Shown: piece after piece, positions 1-15,100 of the stretch
Numbering within the stretch: position 1 is the stretch's first letter
Layout of the letters: each line of letters starts with the position of its first letter
DNA from: Rhabdornis inornatus
Lineage: Eukaryota > Chordata > Aves > Passeriformes > Rhabdornithidae
Assembly: GCA_013397075.1 (NCBI GenBank)
Contig: VWZS01003490.1
Coordinates: 920,134-984,133, forward strand
Reading direction: 5' to 3'
Length of the DNA: 64,000 bases
The notes under the pieces: generated by a model
Databases searched by the model: none
Seen by the model: the letters and a program-made list of their open reading frames with translations, nothing else
Told to the model about the DNA's origin: nothing
Position numbers and translations under genes: made by a program

Positions 1-17
1 AAAACCGCTACATTTAC

Positions 18-113
18 CTTCCTCACAGGTAGAGCCACTGTATCCAGGTAAACACTCACAGACGTTCGGCTTAATGCACTTCCCATGGTTTTTGCAATCA
101 GGTCTGCATAGAG
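18..113 (-). CDS. VWDE: VWDE exon 22: tenascin-type EGF (last exon in window)
   Basis: Same length and phase as exon 21: LCRPDCKNHGKCIKPNVCEC, then LPGYSGSTCEE. The two exons look like duplicates of one EGF unit. The donor G|GTAAAT shows that the gene continues left of the window. Confidence 0.95.
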
Positions 114-3100
114 CTGTAAAAAAAAAATCAACAGCACTCTGCAAATCATTAATTTGTGCATATGAGTTACCACAGGCAAAATTAACATGCCATACTCACC
201 AGTCTGACAGTTATAACCAGCATAACCAGGCTTGCATTTACAAATATTGGGTGCCACACACTCCATATTTTTGCCACAGGGTTGTCTACATCTTGCTGAA
301 AGGCAATGAAGAAAACAAATAAAGGAATAAGGAAAATGAAAGTGGCATTTCAGCACATTGTGTCTTGCCTAATGTAGTGAACTGATCACAGAGAATCCAT
401 TATGTCACTGCCCATAAATGCGGAGTCTAAGTTGCATCAGGAAAGTATTTTTAAGAGCATCCATACAACTAAAAGCCCGTAGGCTATGCCAATATTAATA
501 ATGAAAATGAGAAAATTCAATACACCACACTTTCCATTGATAATACAGTAACAATATACTTGCAACTTATAAAGACATCTCAAGATTCTTTTTTTCAAAG
601 CATTTAAGTGCCATCATTTGTAATACCTCTGCAAGTGAAGCCATCTCCATAATAACCATAAGGGCAACGACCACACTTGACACTTCCATCCTGACTTGGT
701 TCACAGGGTACGCCAGGAAAACAGGGTAAATCAGAACAGGTCACTGCTTTAGGAAACACTGTTTCACTCAATTCTTCAGTAAGCATTTTTGGTGGGACAG
801 TGACTTCCACAAGGGTAAAAGGTAAATGACTCGCTTTATGCTTAGCTAATAGATGCAGAACTCGCTGAGCATTTCCACCTTTGAAGGCTTTGTTTGGCAA
901 AGAACGTCCTTTGCTTATACGTGCTCTGCTGCTAGGGGAAGTCATCCTGCTGCTCTCAAAATAGCTGAAGGCCTCAACTTGTGCCCTTGTTTTCTTCTCA
1001 GGTGATACAACATGGCTCCTTGAAGATGCAGCCTTTACAGCATGTACCAAAGAACTGTTGTCTACGTCAGCAAGGTGACCACTGATGGGGCCTAGAGCAT
1101 GAGCAACATTTCCAGTAACCACAGGTTGTATAGAAGCACTTCTCTGAGAATCAGGTGTCATCCAGGCAGTGAATGTTTTTGCTGTGGAGGCTGGTGGCAT
1201 GCTGCTACTGACCATTTCTGTAGAAATAAATCTCTTTGGGACATCTGCAGAACTAGAAATATAACTCGACATGCTTAAAACCTTCTCAAAGGATGATGGT
1301 TGAAAACCTGCAGTATGTTAGAAAGAAATGGGGGAGAAGTATGTGAATACCATCAGACATTTCTCCCTTTGAGAGTGGGGAATGTCTTCTGAACAGATGA
1401 ACATACAGCCCATTCATTCTGTGCTTCAGGAAAGCTCTCCTTGTGCTATGTCAGAATGTAAGTATGCAGCAGAACCTAACTGGGAGAATTAGAGAAGATC
1501 AAGGTATTTTGATTACAACATCTTTCACCCTCACCATAGCCTTTTTTTGGCTGGAAGATAAGGACAAAGAATGATTTATAGGAACAGAGATTTTCCCATA
1601 TTAGGTCAATAAACAGATTTACTGTCAGCAGACTATCAGCTCCATATATTGCTTTCAACTAGGTAACTGAAAGAATTTAAGGAAAAGATATTGCATATGG
1701 TTCATCAGTGTGTATAAGCACTAAAAGCAGAGACAAAACCACATTTGTGTAGACGCTTACACACACTGATGTACCATGGACAGTATTCTAGGGGAATAAG
1801 CCACCAACTTGTAGCATAAGTATTACCACGTTTTATTCTTCAAACTTTTTAATCAACTTTCTTAAACTTTCTGCATGGGTTTTAGTAGTTTAATAAACAT
1901 CAGAGACTGACTCAGCCTCCTCAGTCAAGAGGACGCAAAATGAATGATAAATTCTTCCTATTCTGCCCAGGGAAAGTCTGTAGCTTGTGGAAAGAAGTAC
2001 AACACTGTAATCCCAGACTGATAGAATACTGTATATGGGGTTTTAGCACTACTGGGCAGTGGAGGAATGAAACCCTAACCTATTTATAACTAAAAAACGG
2101 TTTATAAAAGGTTAAACTTTACTGAATTGTAATAAAGTGTTGTCTCCCACTGTGGAAAAGCAAACCATTCTGCAGCTGATCAAGAATTTTCCAGCAGTGG
2201 CAGTGCCATGATACAGTCTTCACTCCCTTCAACAACAATTCAGATAAAGGGAGAAGACACACAAGACTTTCCTGCAAAGAAACCCCCAGAAGGCACAGAC
2301 CTGGAAATGCCAGCAACAGCATTCACAGAGTTTTGAAAAAAGACATTCACTTGCCATATCCTTCACCTCTCCTCTGAGTTAAAGTAGGAAAATGGCATTC
2401 AACATAATGTCATAAACTTTTGTTTATCTCATATAACAGATGTCCCTATCCCCATGTTACCTATTTTATGTCAGTGGTTGGTCACTAAAACAAAAGACAA
2501 CTGTAAGAGTGTCATACATCACACTGCTAATAAAATCGCTTGACTGACCCAAGGGATTTGTTGATATTGACATTTCAGTCTCATTTCTCAGATCAGAATA
2601 CAACCCCAGTAATTAATAAATTGTATCAAACTGAAAAAAAAAGTGAAGAGCATAAAACTGACTAGAACCTTTGTTTGCCAGCTATATTATTATCAGTATG
2701 TGAATCAGAAATTCCATTTTCTTCAGGAAGAAATCACCTTTATTACCTCCAATTCCTCCCATGGAATCCTTTCTTTCAACATCAGTGTCGTCAAAGCTTT
2801 CTGAAAAGATGTGAAGGCACACATTAGTAATGCACAGACATAGCTACATTTGTTTAAATTTAAATAAATTATAAACAGAGTTAAAATTTTATCCCATAAA
2901 AACAACTCAAAATTCAGAATGTAGATAAAAGTTAAAAAATGTTTCTTAGGAGTTTTTTTTACAGAGCATTTTAAAAACACAAGTTATTCAGTAATTGCAT
3001 GTAAATAAATGCTTGGCAGCTACCTTGACTTGTGTAAACAGTTCTATGTTAATCAATCTAACAGAAATATATTTTTTCAATGATTTATTAATAATTTATC

Positions 3101-6100
3101 ATATTATGAAAATAATGAAGAAAAAATGCCAAAAATATTCCACTGCATTATTCTACTTTGATATAAAAGAATGGGGGTGGGTTTTGTATCTGTTTTTTTC
3201 TACACTAGAAAAAGTGTTTAACAGCTGTGTTGACCCAGTACAGTATAATATTGCCATCAGCAGAGACACAGCCCTGCTTTGCTGCCTACTGAAAAGAGTT
3301 CTAAGTTATTGTTAGAAATATGAAGCACAATCAAAGATATTTTATCTGAACGACAATAAGACAATACCATTCTTCTGAAAATCAAATAATTTTACCATGA
3401 CATGACTTCCCATCTCCTTGCATATTATTTGGGCAGGGACCACAATGATAAGAACCAAAAGTATTGAAGCAAAATACTCCAGGGAAGCAAGGACTGGATG
3501 CACATTCATCTACATCCTCTTGACAATTTTTACCTGCATTGAAATACAGATTTTTATTTTTTTTATAATATTGTGTCACTAGACTTTGGTAGTGTGTTTA
3601 TAAAAGTACAATGTATGCAAATGCTGAGAAAAAAAAGTGCAACCAATCATTTCAGTACATCTCATACGAACAGCTGATAAGGTTTGCTATTCACTTTTTT
3701 CATCTCATACCAAGTATTTTGCTTATTGTAAAATATGGACAAGATGGGCTGTGGGGACTACATGCTTATCTGCAGGAGGAATCTCCTGTGTTTCCCTGTG
3801 TTGATGAATTTACCTTTGCAGAGGAAAACAATGCAAACTAGCTTTCATAATGAACTAAAATAAACAACTATTACAGTCATGCCAGAAAAATCTTGAAGTA
3901 TATCATATATCTGTACCACAATACCATAAGGTTTCTTCATAATACAACAGTAAGTTACTTACAGTGAAAAATTTAAAAAGAAAATTGTAGACATAAAATT
4001 AAAAACTCCTATTTATCACTAAACATAATAAATGCATGGAAATAAAGTAGCAATTTACCTTGAAGTTCAAGTGGACATTCACAGTAATAGCTGTTTATTC
4101 CATCCACACATCTGCCAATACCACACTGGTTACGTTTACAGTCATCAGTATTCACTTGACAGAGATCACCTTCAAATCCAGCCACACACACACAAAGATA
4201 TCTTCCACTTCCAGGTGGGAAATTAATGTTTGTCACACATGAGCCATTATTTAGGCAATCACATGATTTTACACTGACCTACAAGACACGCCCAATAAGA
4301 CAGTTTTCTTGTTTTTAATGAACTAGCAATGAGTTCTGTAAATAGGTAACTTAGATATCTTATTAGTAAGTGTCATTTTACTGTAATATTCATTACCTCT
4401 ATTTCTACCTTAGTTGTTGCATTGCAGTCATCTGTCAAAGAAAATGTTAATTTATGGACATTCATTGACACAGCTTTCCACAAAAGGAGACCGGATGGGG
4501 AAAGACTGGCACCCTCTGGACCAGAATCCAATGTGAAATGAATAGCAGAGCCCTCTGGATCTGAAGCCAAAAACTGATATAAAAAATCTTCTCCATAAAA
4601 TGTCTGTAGCATACCCTGAAAATTTTCAAGCACTGGAGGCTGGTTATCTGTAACAAAGGAGATATTTTCCTCTTCTAAGGATAAGTTGCAATATACTTGT
4701 TAAAATTAAAAGGAACGTATCTTTCTACTAAAGAAATCCCATGTACTTATTTTTCTTAAATTCTAATGTCATTTGAATGGCACAGGAAAAACACTTGATA
4801 TTTTCAATACAAGTGAGCAAGCTAGTATTTCAATCCACCCACTGTGACAGAAACCATGAAGGCACAAGAAGGCATAATCAGTGTGTCAGCTGCTGAACTC
4901 TCTCGTTTCTAACATCATCCTCCTCGCAGAAGATGTTGTGCTCCTTAGGTTTGGAGTGTTGCCTCTGGTTTACATTCTTCTCTCATTTCTGACTTTGGCC
5001 ATATTGAATTCCAGCCCATAACGTGGCTATAACATGCAAATCCCTTGACTCCCTGTCTGCTGGATGAGTTTCATATCATTCCTCCCATTCACATCTCATT
5101 TTTTTAGAATAGGTACATCTACCTTGGCTTTCAGTACAAGTTTGAACTGGGACAAGATTCACCAAGACAGGGGCAGCAGAAGTCCCATTCAGACAGGACC
5201 TTTCCTAATCAAAGCAGAGTCTTGATTTCATAAGTCTTTCACTCATGAGGACACTGATAGGATGCCTGCATTTGTGATGTGTAGATTTGGGTTGGCAGGA
5301 CAGGCTGGATAGCTAATATGACAGCTCCAAGAAACATTCCATTTGGTGAAGGGACCATATCCAAAGACCAAGAGAGCTAAAACTTCTATGTTCGAACTCT
5401 GTACTATAGAGAAGGAAAATGAAAAATTTAGGCTTAAGTTTTTCCTTCATAGTGTGATTTCTAATTGGACTAGAGTACAACAGCCTTGGACGTACTTCCA
5501 AAGTATACAGGCCATGTATCTATACCATCAACGTAAATGATGCCCAGATATTAAGTTTCTAATAAATATGACATACCAAATTTAATTTAATTTGTGATCT
5601 CCACTTGTTTGTAATCAGAATCATTTGTTGAAAAATACCTGTTACACCTATATGTTGAAGACAAACACATGTGGATGTAGCTGTGTTAAATACCAAGACT
5701 CCAAATTGCTAATTAGAATGAAAGTTGTTAATTTTCTTTAGTTATTTGTCATGGCTAGAGCAGGACAGTCAGGGGAAGTAAATTAAAATATTACATATAC
5801 GGTATGGTAATGAAAATATAATTTTCAGAAATGAATAGAAATGTCAAAACACTTACCTAGTTAAACTTAAAACATCACTATTACCATAAATGTAAAAACT
5901 TTGCAGATTTTCAACTACTTGGTATTAAAAAAGAACTATTTAGAACTTACTTTCAACAACTGACCAAGTTAACTTTGATAAGTCAGGTCTGCACAGTAAG
6001 CAAGGGCTGGTTGGATTTGCGTCTCCTTCACCATAACAGAGTCCATCTATGTTGCATGTTTTCTCCTTTTAGAGAAATGAAAATGTGATTCATTAATGTT

Positions 6101-9100
6101 TTTGGTTATCAAACTGATTATGAATTTTTAAGTATTAAATAAAATTCAATCATTCTGCACTTCTATTAAGCAACTAAGCTTGTTTGTAAATATAAACAAC
6201 TGACAGCAAGTTTGGTTTTACTTGGTACTTATATGAAGAGCTCTTGGTTTGATTTTTACATTTAAAATTGCCTCATCCCAGCTTCTGTTTCTGTGCATTG
6301 AAAATCCCTGCTGGAAACAAGAACAGGGTATGTTCCGCTAAATTTTCTAGATCTTTTTTTTCAGCTTAAAAAAAATGCATATTTTCATAATAGAGAGTAG
6401 TGAAACACATACCTTTAATGTACATAACCCAGATTCTTGTGGTTCACATGTCTGACAGGCTCCATCATATAATATAATTGTTTTAGAGTTGCTATAAACA
6501 AATCCATCATTAGAAATCTGCAAAGTGAGCAGTAAAAATGGATTAACTGACACAGGTATCAATATATCACCAGCATGGTCTGCTAGCATGAGCTTCCACT
6601 CATGAACAGACACCCACATGCAGGTGTCTAAACTCTCACAACAGTCATCAGAAATCTAATCAAACCTGCCAAGGAGTCTAGGCAGATTTTGACCAACCAC
6701 ACGTTGGTGTCTAGTTTAAAGTAAATTGAATTGTGAGTAGGCTCTATTGACCTTATTGACTCCATCTGTATGACAGCTCAGATACCTGCTCACCCCTGAT
6801 TTGTACATGTGGCTGAGCTCAACTCAGTTCTACCAAAGATGGATCCAAGGTCATTTGAAATACTCTAGGGTAACTACTCGGCCTTTAACTTCTACTCTTG
6901 AAGAATGTGTGTTTCTGTAGGACTTAGGCTGTATCTACCAGTCCCCTTGCAGGAGAACACTGTCAAATGATACTGGACACTTAAGCTTAGGTGACAAGAC
7001 TGAGAGCACAAGTTAAGCAAGTTGACTTTTCCCTTTAGTACCATTGAATAAAGGATAACATATACGTGATGTATTTTCATCTTAATAGGAATATTTGTAA
7101 GTGAACATTTGAAATTTCTGAGAGTACCTTTATTTGCCATCTGGCAATGGGTTTGTCATCAACCACATCCATGACATCAGACTGCTGGCCATCATTTGGT
7201 AACTGGCAGTCGACAGTCCTGGCATTTTGGAAGGCAGCTGGCATAGTTAGAGGTTCTCCAGGAATCCATTGACTATCACTATACTGAATGTTAAGACAGA
7301 AAATTTGTTTTACATCATGAAAATATTTTTACCAGAGAAAAATTCCCCATATATTGCACAGTGTTTTAACCAGTCTAATGTGTCTGGATTAGAATGCGGT
7401 GACAAATATTAGATGACAGTATTTGCTCACACAGATTTTTACCTAAGCCTGCCACTGTGGAGGAACAGGCAGAGGAGTCCTTCCTGATGCACGGCCCTTT
7501 GGCACTGCACTGCCCAGGACCAGCAGAGCTTCCAGACAGAAGGTAGAAGGAGGGTGAAGCAGTGGGTGATCCTCAAATATCACTGATCTGACATGCAAGT
7601 GTCTCTGCTCCACTCCATCTCTGCTCCCATACAAGGACAGGCTTTAGTCAAAGGAACAGACGAGTGTTTTGGCAGGGCTCAGGAATCATTCTGGGTGCCG
7701 GAGCAATACTGGCAGCTGGCCATTTAGCCCTCGTACAAGCCAATAGGTTGTTCAACAGAACAAGACACCACTGACCCACAGACTTTTCTTCTAAACTGCT
7801 GTGAGGACAGGGCATCCAAGGATCCACCTTGAGAGCTCAAGATGACAGAATAAGGATGATAATATTATTTGACTGAAGCACTGGTGTGGAAGTAGGGATA
7901 AGCATATGGAAAAGAAATAAAATGAGATGCAACTAAGAATCCAGGCAGACTAAGAATCGAGACAACAGCTAGTAAAAGGGATTTTGAGCTTGAGTAGTTT
8001 TTACTGAGCTGGCATATTTTTTTATTTACTGGAGTCAATCAAAACATTTATTCAATCCCAGTCCTCACAGGAAGAGTCATCTGCTGTATAGGCCTTGCTT
8101 TCTGTTTGTTTTTTTTTTTTTTAACAGAAAAAGAAACACTTGCTAAAAAGACATACATGCTACCTCTATTCCAACCACACATTTTTTTTCTTTCACCCTA
8201 TATTCATTTAAGGAATTCACAGCAAAGGTAAGTATAAAAGCTAAATATTTCTAAATATGTAATTTTGAGTGCATTTAGTACTGTAACCTTTGAAATGTGA
8301 TACAGTCTACTTCTTCAGAAACCTTTTGTAACTAGCTCACGGCAAGTTCAGGTAATTTTTTCAGAAACAATATAGCCTTTCAAAAACCAATTAAAAAGCC
8401 TTCAGATCTATAAGCATTCCAACTCAAAAGGTTCATAGAAATTGGAGTTCAATGCAAAACAGAAGGAAATAAAACCGCATTTTTGTTTTGCAGAGATTAA
8501 ACATGCTCTCCTCCCTTAAATCAACTATCCCTGTAATCATAGGTTCCTGGCCATTTCCTACCCAAACCTCTATCAACTATCTACCCTAAACTGGGTAAGA
8601 CAGTCCATGAACAATCAATTTGATTTAACATTTCAGAAGTGAAAATATTGAAAAGAAAAAAGAAATTCTAAATTCTGTCAACATGCCTCTTCTACAAAAT
8701 TTTGATCATTTAAGTTCAATCTCAAAATATGTGCAGTTCTATACTGTTGCAATTCCATTGACATTTCCTTAAATTCACTATTTCTCTAGCCTGAAAAATG
8801 AAACAAAAAAACAGTACTTCAAACTTCCTTTCTTTTGTATTCTCAAGGAAAAAATCCACAGCCTTCTCCTCAACTGCAGCTAACAGCAGTAAAATGGCTC
8901 TTGTCAGTGAGAAGATCATCATTTAAAGTGACTAATTAGGAAGTTTTTGTGTTGGAAGCCAAATACAGCACCACCAAGAGAGATTTCAGAATATCTTGCC
9001 ATGAGTTAAAACGGAGACATTTCAAACTGTGATAAGTGAACTCCCAATAATTGTCTGACTGCGAGCTTGATCTGAAAGTATTTAATATAAGGGGAGCGTA

Positions 9101-12100
9101 AACTTACTCTCAACAATCATTTCAAGCCAACTTGAGTGGATACATGTTGAGTTTAAGAAAAATCTATAGCCAGCATTGCCTAATCTGTCAAAATAATTTC
9201 AGCATCTGCTGGAAATAGCTAAGGAAAACTACTGTCTCAGGAACAAAATTTCCCAGTGAATGGCTCCCCTTTTGCCAGCTCTGACGCTCTCCATCATCAC
9301 ACCAATAAAATACAGTTTTAGCTTTTTTTGTTCTCATGTCTAACATGGCATAAAAACATATAATTGCTGACCATTTATTCCAGGCTACAACTTGAAAATT
9401 GCTTAAATATTGTCTTGAATATTTTTTTAAGAATGAGCAACAGCAGTCTCTCTACACAAATTCCCCTTAAGTTTACAGTGAAACATTTTTTATCTCCTCT
9501 TCAAACCTGAAATATACCATTAAATAGACATGGTATTCTACCTCTGGGAAATGGACAACATATCAAAAACACCTTTATCTTTTCCTAATAGATTTATTAT
9601 GTTTATAAAAGGCTATTTCAAGCATTAGATTTGAGACAGAAATCTAGTAATGGCTTTAACCTTGCTGTCCTTTTTCAAAGAAGTGGTACTTCAATTCACC
9701 TCCACAAGCACTTAAAAATACAGCGATGTACTGGTTGTTACTAATAGGGCTGCCCTTGCCCTTTTCTGATGGATAGCTGCTGTATGCTGTTATCTCCCTC
9801 CCAGCTGCTGAACATTCCCATTATGTTTTGTATTTCTCTTATCACGGAGGAAATGGCAATCTTGCAAAGTCTTGAGTGTTTGCTGCAAAGTGCTGAGTGC
9901 CTTTGCTTTTAGCTTCCACTAAAGCATTGGGTGTACCCACACCAATGAATAATATGTTTGACATTTTGTCCCTTGTTCTCAAAGAAGTTTAAAATGTAAT
10001 TGTCACTATTCAGGGAGACCTACTTGCAATTTGATGATTTCACATTTCAGGTTCAATGAGTCCCTGAAGCCATGTCCAAACACTCTCACTGATGTGCACT
10101 CATACTGTCGAATATCGCAGAGCCCAGCATTCTCCAGCTCTGCAATTTCTGGAACCTGGTCTTGGAAGCAGAGATTAGACAATAAATGCTAGTATGAGAA
10201 CTCATTCATATACATTTACATTATGCAATATGTTTACTTTTCTATCCAACCATGAAAACTATGGAAATAAGAAATCTAGACACAGCTGAAGGGAAGCATA
10301 AACAGAAAGATTTTACATTGCTAAACTGAAATTTTAAATTTAAAGTTAGGCTTCTGTCTTCTCTTGGAACCTCAGTATTAGGAAGCAGGGAAATTTCAAC
10401 TGATACTAAATGCTTGTGAATACATGTTTTGCTTTCTCAACTATAGTTCTTTACATCAGATTTCCAGAATAAAATCGAAATGAAACTAAGGCCTTAGAAA
10501 TAGGAACTGGAGACAGTTATGCAATAATTTATATAGAGATTATTTTTTATTAAAAACTAAAAAAAATTGAAGAAAAATATCAGATGGAAGTTATTTCAAG
10601 AAATAAACTGACAGATCAGAACACTCAAAAGCAGTTTTTATGATGCAAAACCAGCTTATTTTATTCCTCTTGAAGTCAAATATTTCTTATTACTCTATTC
10701 CCTCTTTCTCTACTTGCTCTTACATAAGTCATTAAAACAAAAACACCATTGCAAACCAGAATGTTAACAGGTTTTATTTTGAAAGAATTTTGACTTTGGT
10801 AGTACTACTCATATTTTTCCAGTAATTGTTCAACTGAACTTTTAGTGAATATCTTACCTACCGAAAATGAAAAAAAAACCCTGCCCAGGACTATTTGCTA
10901 TACTTCTACTTTCTTCACCATCAATTCTGCTCCCATCCCATCTAACAGTTAGCTTACAGAGACCTAACATCACTGAAGACAAAAATCATTCCACTTAGAG
11001 TTAGTAAACAGGATCACATAAATTATACAAATCTAGGGGACGGATGAATATGGCATATTTTCCCTGAAGGAGACAGCATGTGGAAACATTGCCAGTCTCT
11101 TGGGGCTACACTCTGCATTGCAAACCGACTTTTAAAATCTGACCTATTAGAAACTAAGCTCATGTTTTGTCCTTGGAAACAAGAAGGCTGAATGCAAAAT
11201 AATTATAGCTATGGTAAACTGTAACTAAATAATTGAGAACCCTTGTCCACGTACAAAAGCAGGAGAGAAAGGCAGCAAAACAAATACACTTTGCACAAAC
11301 ACTGAGAACATTATTGAAGTAAATCTCATTTTCCCCCCACTTACCAGACAGCATGCTACAGTCATATGAGCTGTAGCCTTGAAAACATGCACAGCCCCAT
11401 TCTGTACATTCCCCATTACCACTGCAGAGACTGGGACACTTTAAAGCAGTAAGTAGGCTCTCAACTGACTCTTCAAGTTCCTGTGGATTGTAATGTATTT
11501 CTTCTAAAATTCTTTTCTCACATTCATTCTCCAGCAGAGCTAAGGAAGCTTCTGCCCAACTGAGGTCATCTTTCAGCAGCAAATCTTTAATGCACATATC
11601 AATGGCATCCCCTGTGCGCCGGCCAAGGAGGGCACCACAGGATCTCCCTATGCTGGAATTAGCTATTGCCTGCTGGCACAGGAACAAAGCACTGGATTCA
11701 GTGAGGCCTGAAGGTGTGGGCCAAGAAGGAAGAAGTTTTTCATCTGTGTCAATGGCATGGTCCTCTGGGAAAAAATAACTATATCCCTCTAAATCTGTTT
11801 GACTGAGACTTTGGAAGATGAATACTGGATGGTATTCATAATAATTCTGGCGCTTCCCTCTACTTGTAGCAGACTGACTTTTGTAAAAATGACTGCTGTA
11901 CTGGTGAGAATTTCTCCAAATGTCTAAGCTTGAACTTCCCTCTTTTTCTGTCCCAGTATTTCCCACTGAGGTGGCAGAGAGATGCAAGTTTACTAGTGAT
12001 GTTTTGTGAAGTTTGGGTTGATTATTCTGCCTCTGCAGATGTGTGGATGAATCCTTTTCATGTGCAGATGAACGTTTCTTTATGCCCCTGACAAGATCAG

Positions 12101-15100
12101 CAGGACCAAGATACTCAGCAGTGACATCCAGTCCTGGTATCAAGGAAAGAAATCTACCATTTTCACTTTCTTTACAAGACAGAGGACGTTCTGACTGAGT
12201 AACTGTCTTCAGTTTGTTTGCTGGTTCATATAATCTGGCAACTTCAAGTGTACAGTCACAGAAGAAAATTTTTCCAGAAGATGTTAACGAAGCAGGTGTC
12301 TTGTCAAACAAGCTCTCTCCTGGTAAAATTCTAGTGAGGAAAGGAAAAGGTAAAACTGTATCATCTGAACTATTTTCTTTGTGTTACGTTTTTTTGTTCT
12401 TTATTGTTTCATACTTCTACAGCATAAGTCTGCAGCACACAGCTATATTTAAACACCAGTCAAAACACAAAACCTCAAGATTAACTTATAAAAGAATTTA
12501 GATGAGTGGATATTTTCTGTATAACTTGAGACTTTGTTCCAAACCTAATCAAACTAATCATAGTGTTTAAATACTTATTTGGCAATACAGTTTCACTTTT
12601 CTCTTAAATTAATTATTGAATGTAATTATGACATTTTAATATTAACTTAAAATCTTAAGGAGATTTGTTTTTTATTATTTTGACAAGTTTTTAAAGAGTG
12701 TGAAGGAAAGGTAAAACCAAAAATGATGACATTTGATTTATCAACAGAAGCATTTTGTTACCTCCATTCCTTAATAAAAGAAAAAGGAACATTAGCATGG
12801 TTTGGGATTTCCATGCCACCTGCAGTGTGATAGTCATTCTCTGCATTTCCATCAAAGGTGCCACAGAGTCCCACTGTATGTCTGTAATCAGAACTGGGTG
12901 CCCTAAGCGTTATGCTCATTCCCCATTCGCTCACATCAGCACGAACGAAAGCTCCAGAAGAAAACAAAATCTAAAAAAGATTGAAGATAGCCTCATGAGA
13001 AACATGATTTTTTATTTTACCTGTTCTTTAAGTAATTATTTACCACTTACTGTTACTTTTCTTCCTAGGTAGGATTCAGTGATTCTGACATTGCTTCCTG
13101 TTGTGTCTCTGTTTATTACAGACAAGTGTGGTCGTGATTCATGGAGCTGACCACTGCACATGTCAAATGCAATTATATCACTTCCTTCCTTAGCAACAAA
13201 GCCACAGTTACAGGATGCTGGGTAGTGAAGACTTCCACAATCCCACTGACGAACATGAACTTCAAAATCTCGAGATGTACTCTTATAGAGAACAAATGTT
13301 CCTGTTTGAAAATTGTCATAGACTCTGCAATCAAAAGAATTGCATGTGATATCACTTTGGTTGTGAAATAACTGTATCACTACATGTCAGCAACTTCATT
13401 TTCAAGCAGATTTCTAATATTTGGTGAACACTGATAATGAAACTCATTTTCCCAAGCTAAAAAAACAGTACAGCCCACAGAGCAAAACACAGCTTTAACC
13501 TGAGCAAACGCCATCATATCTTCCTCTGAGCAGTTCTAAATTAAAAAAAAAATATCTTATTTTTACAGCATAAAAGAAGGATCATGAGTGGAATATATGT
13601 AGACAATGGCTGTGAATGGAAACAAGTATGAAGCTACTGCCATTCTGTGATTTCAACGGTGCATATGGAGGGTACTTCTCAACCTTTGTGTTTCTATAAT
13701 GGTACACCTATGCAGCAAGAGCAATAGGATGCATAGCAGTGTGCATGTGGGGGCAGCTGCAGAAGATTGCACAAGTACCCTTGACAAAATGATTTAGAAA
13801 GTCACATCCTTTTAAAAAGGTCTGCCTTATTAAGATAGAGATGGGGAGCGCTTATTCCCAATGATAATTTAAGATGAAAACCATAAATAGCAACTTGCTT
13901 TTTTTCCTTAGGGTTAGCCATCTGTCCCCTGAAGCAAGGCTAAAATAGCCAATTTAATGATTCTGCAGCAAGTAAAAAAAATAGAAAAAAACACAAAGAA
14001 ACCCACAAACTTTTGCTCTAAGTTTAACAGCCTCTTGGCTATAAATGCATTTGACAGTTGATTGTAGACTGTCAATTTGCTTTGTGTATAATGGGCCAGC
14101 AGACAAACTACAGATGGCTGCACTACTGGGACTGCATCAGATTGTCCAGAATTCAGTAGGTAATTTGTTTCCTCAGTTTGTAAAATAAAGTACCAACATA
14201 ATTTATCCTTAAAAAGAAAGCTCATTCTCTGTATCATCATGCTTCCAGAGTGATCACATTGCAGCAAAATACTGCTACATGAGAAAGCTTGATCACAATG
14301 CATATATGGTTAAAATGCCCAGTTAAGACATCCCTAACACTTCCACTGAAGGAGGAACTGCAAGATCAGGAAAAGCCCATTGACTTTAGTAGTAGTAGCA
14401 CTAGTCACATTCTATGAGAGAACCAATCACAACTTTTATTTCTCCTTCTGTTATCGTGTGCAGGCTGAACACCCTTTTCTGGAGGCAACATATCCTCTTC
14501 TTCTCACCCTGCCACTTGAAATGTGCTTCTGCTGAACAAAGAATATAAAACTCCCAGGTGTGGAACCTGTGTTGTTTAGACATCCTTTGTGAATTGGAAA
14601 TACCTTGTATGAAAAAAGCACACCAAAACCAGCTGTGGCTAAGAAAGCTGTTTTTACTTCAAAATCTTTTTTGGCCAGTGATGTTCAAATTACAGTAGCA
14701 AATAAATTACTTCCAGTGCCACTAATAAATGCAGCAAAATGCTACACAGACAGCAGACAGCTTCTCATAATTTGATCCTTACAGGGATTCAGATATTGAC
14801 ACACAGAAATAGGGAAACTATGCTTTTGTTTGGAAACACCTTTGCATCAAATAATTTTATCATGGTTCATATTTAATATATGAACATTTACATTTTCTGA
14901 AGTCAGACTCCACAGCCACCATTCCTCTTGCCACAATCACAAAACTTGCCTTTAGAAACACAAATATTACGAAACTCATCATGACTGGCAAGTTTTTACC
15001 TACTAAAGCATATTTATCCTTATTGCAAAAAAAAAAATTGTAAAACACTCAGTGCAAATGCAGAAAACTACAGCTTACTTGTATCACCAGCATAGTTAAG

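Noticed and set aside
4032..4242. Two plus-strand ORFs of 60-64 codons
   Set aside because: Antisense shadows of the two EGF modules in VWDE exon 17.
11225..11422. Minus-strand 65-codon ORF continuing past exon 11
   Set aside because: Another frame of the exon 11 EGF and the following intron; no domain.
12755..13072. 105-codon plus-strand ORF
   Set aside because: Lies antisense over VWDE exon 10, whose VWD motifs explain the sequence.
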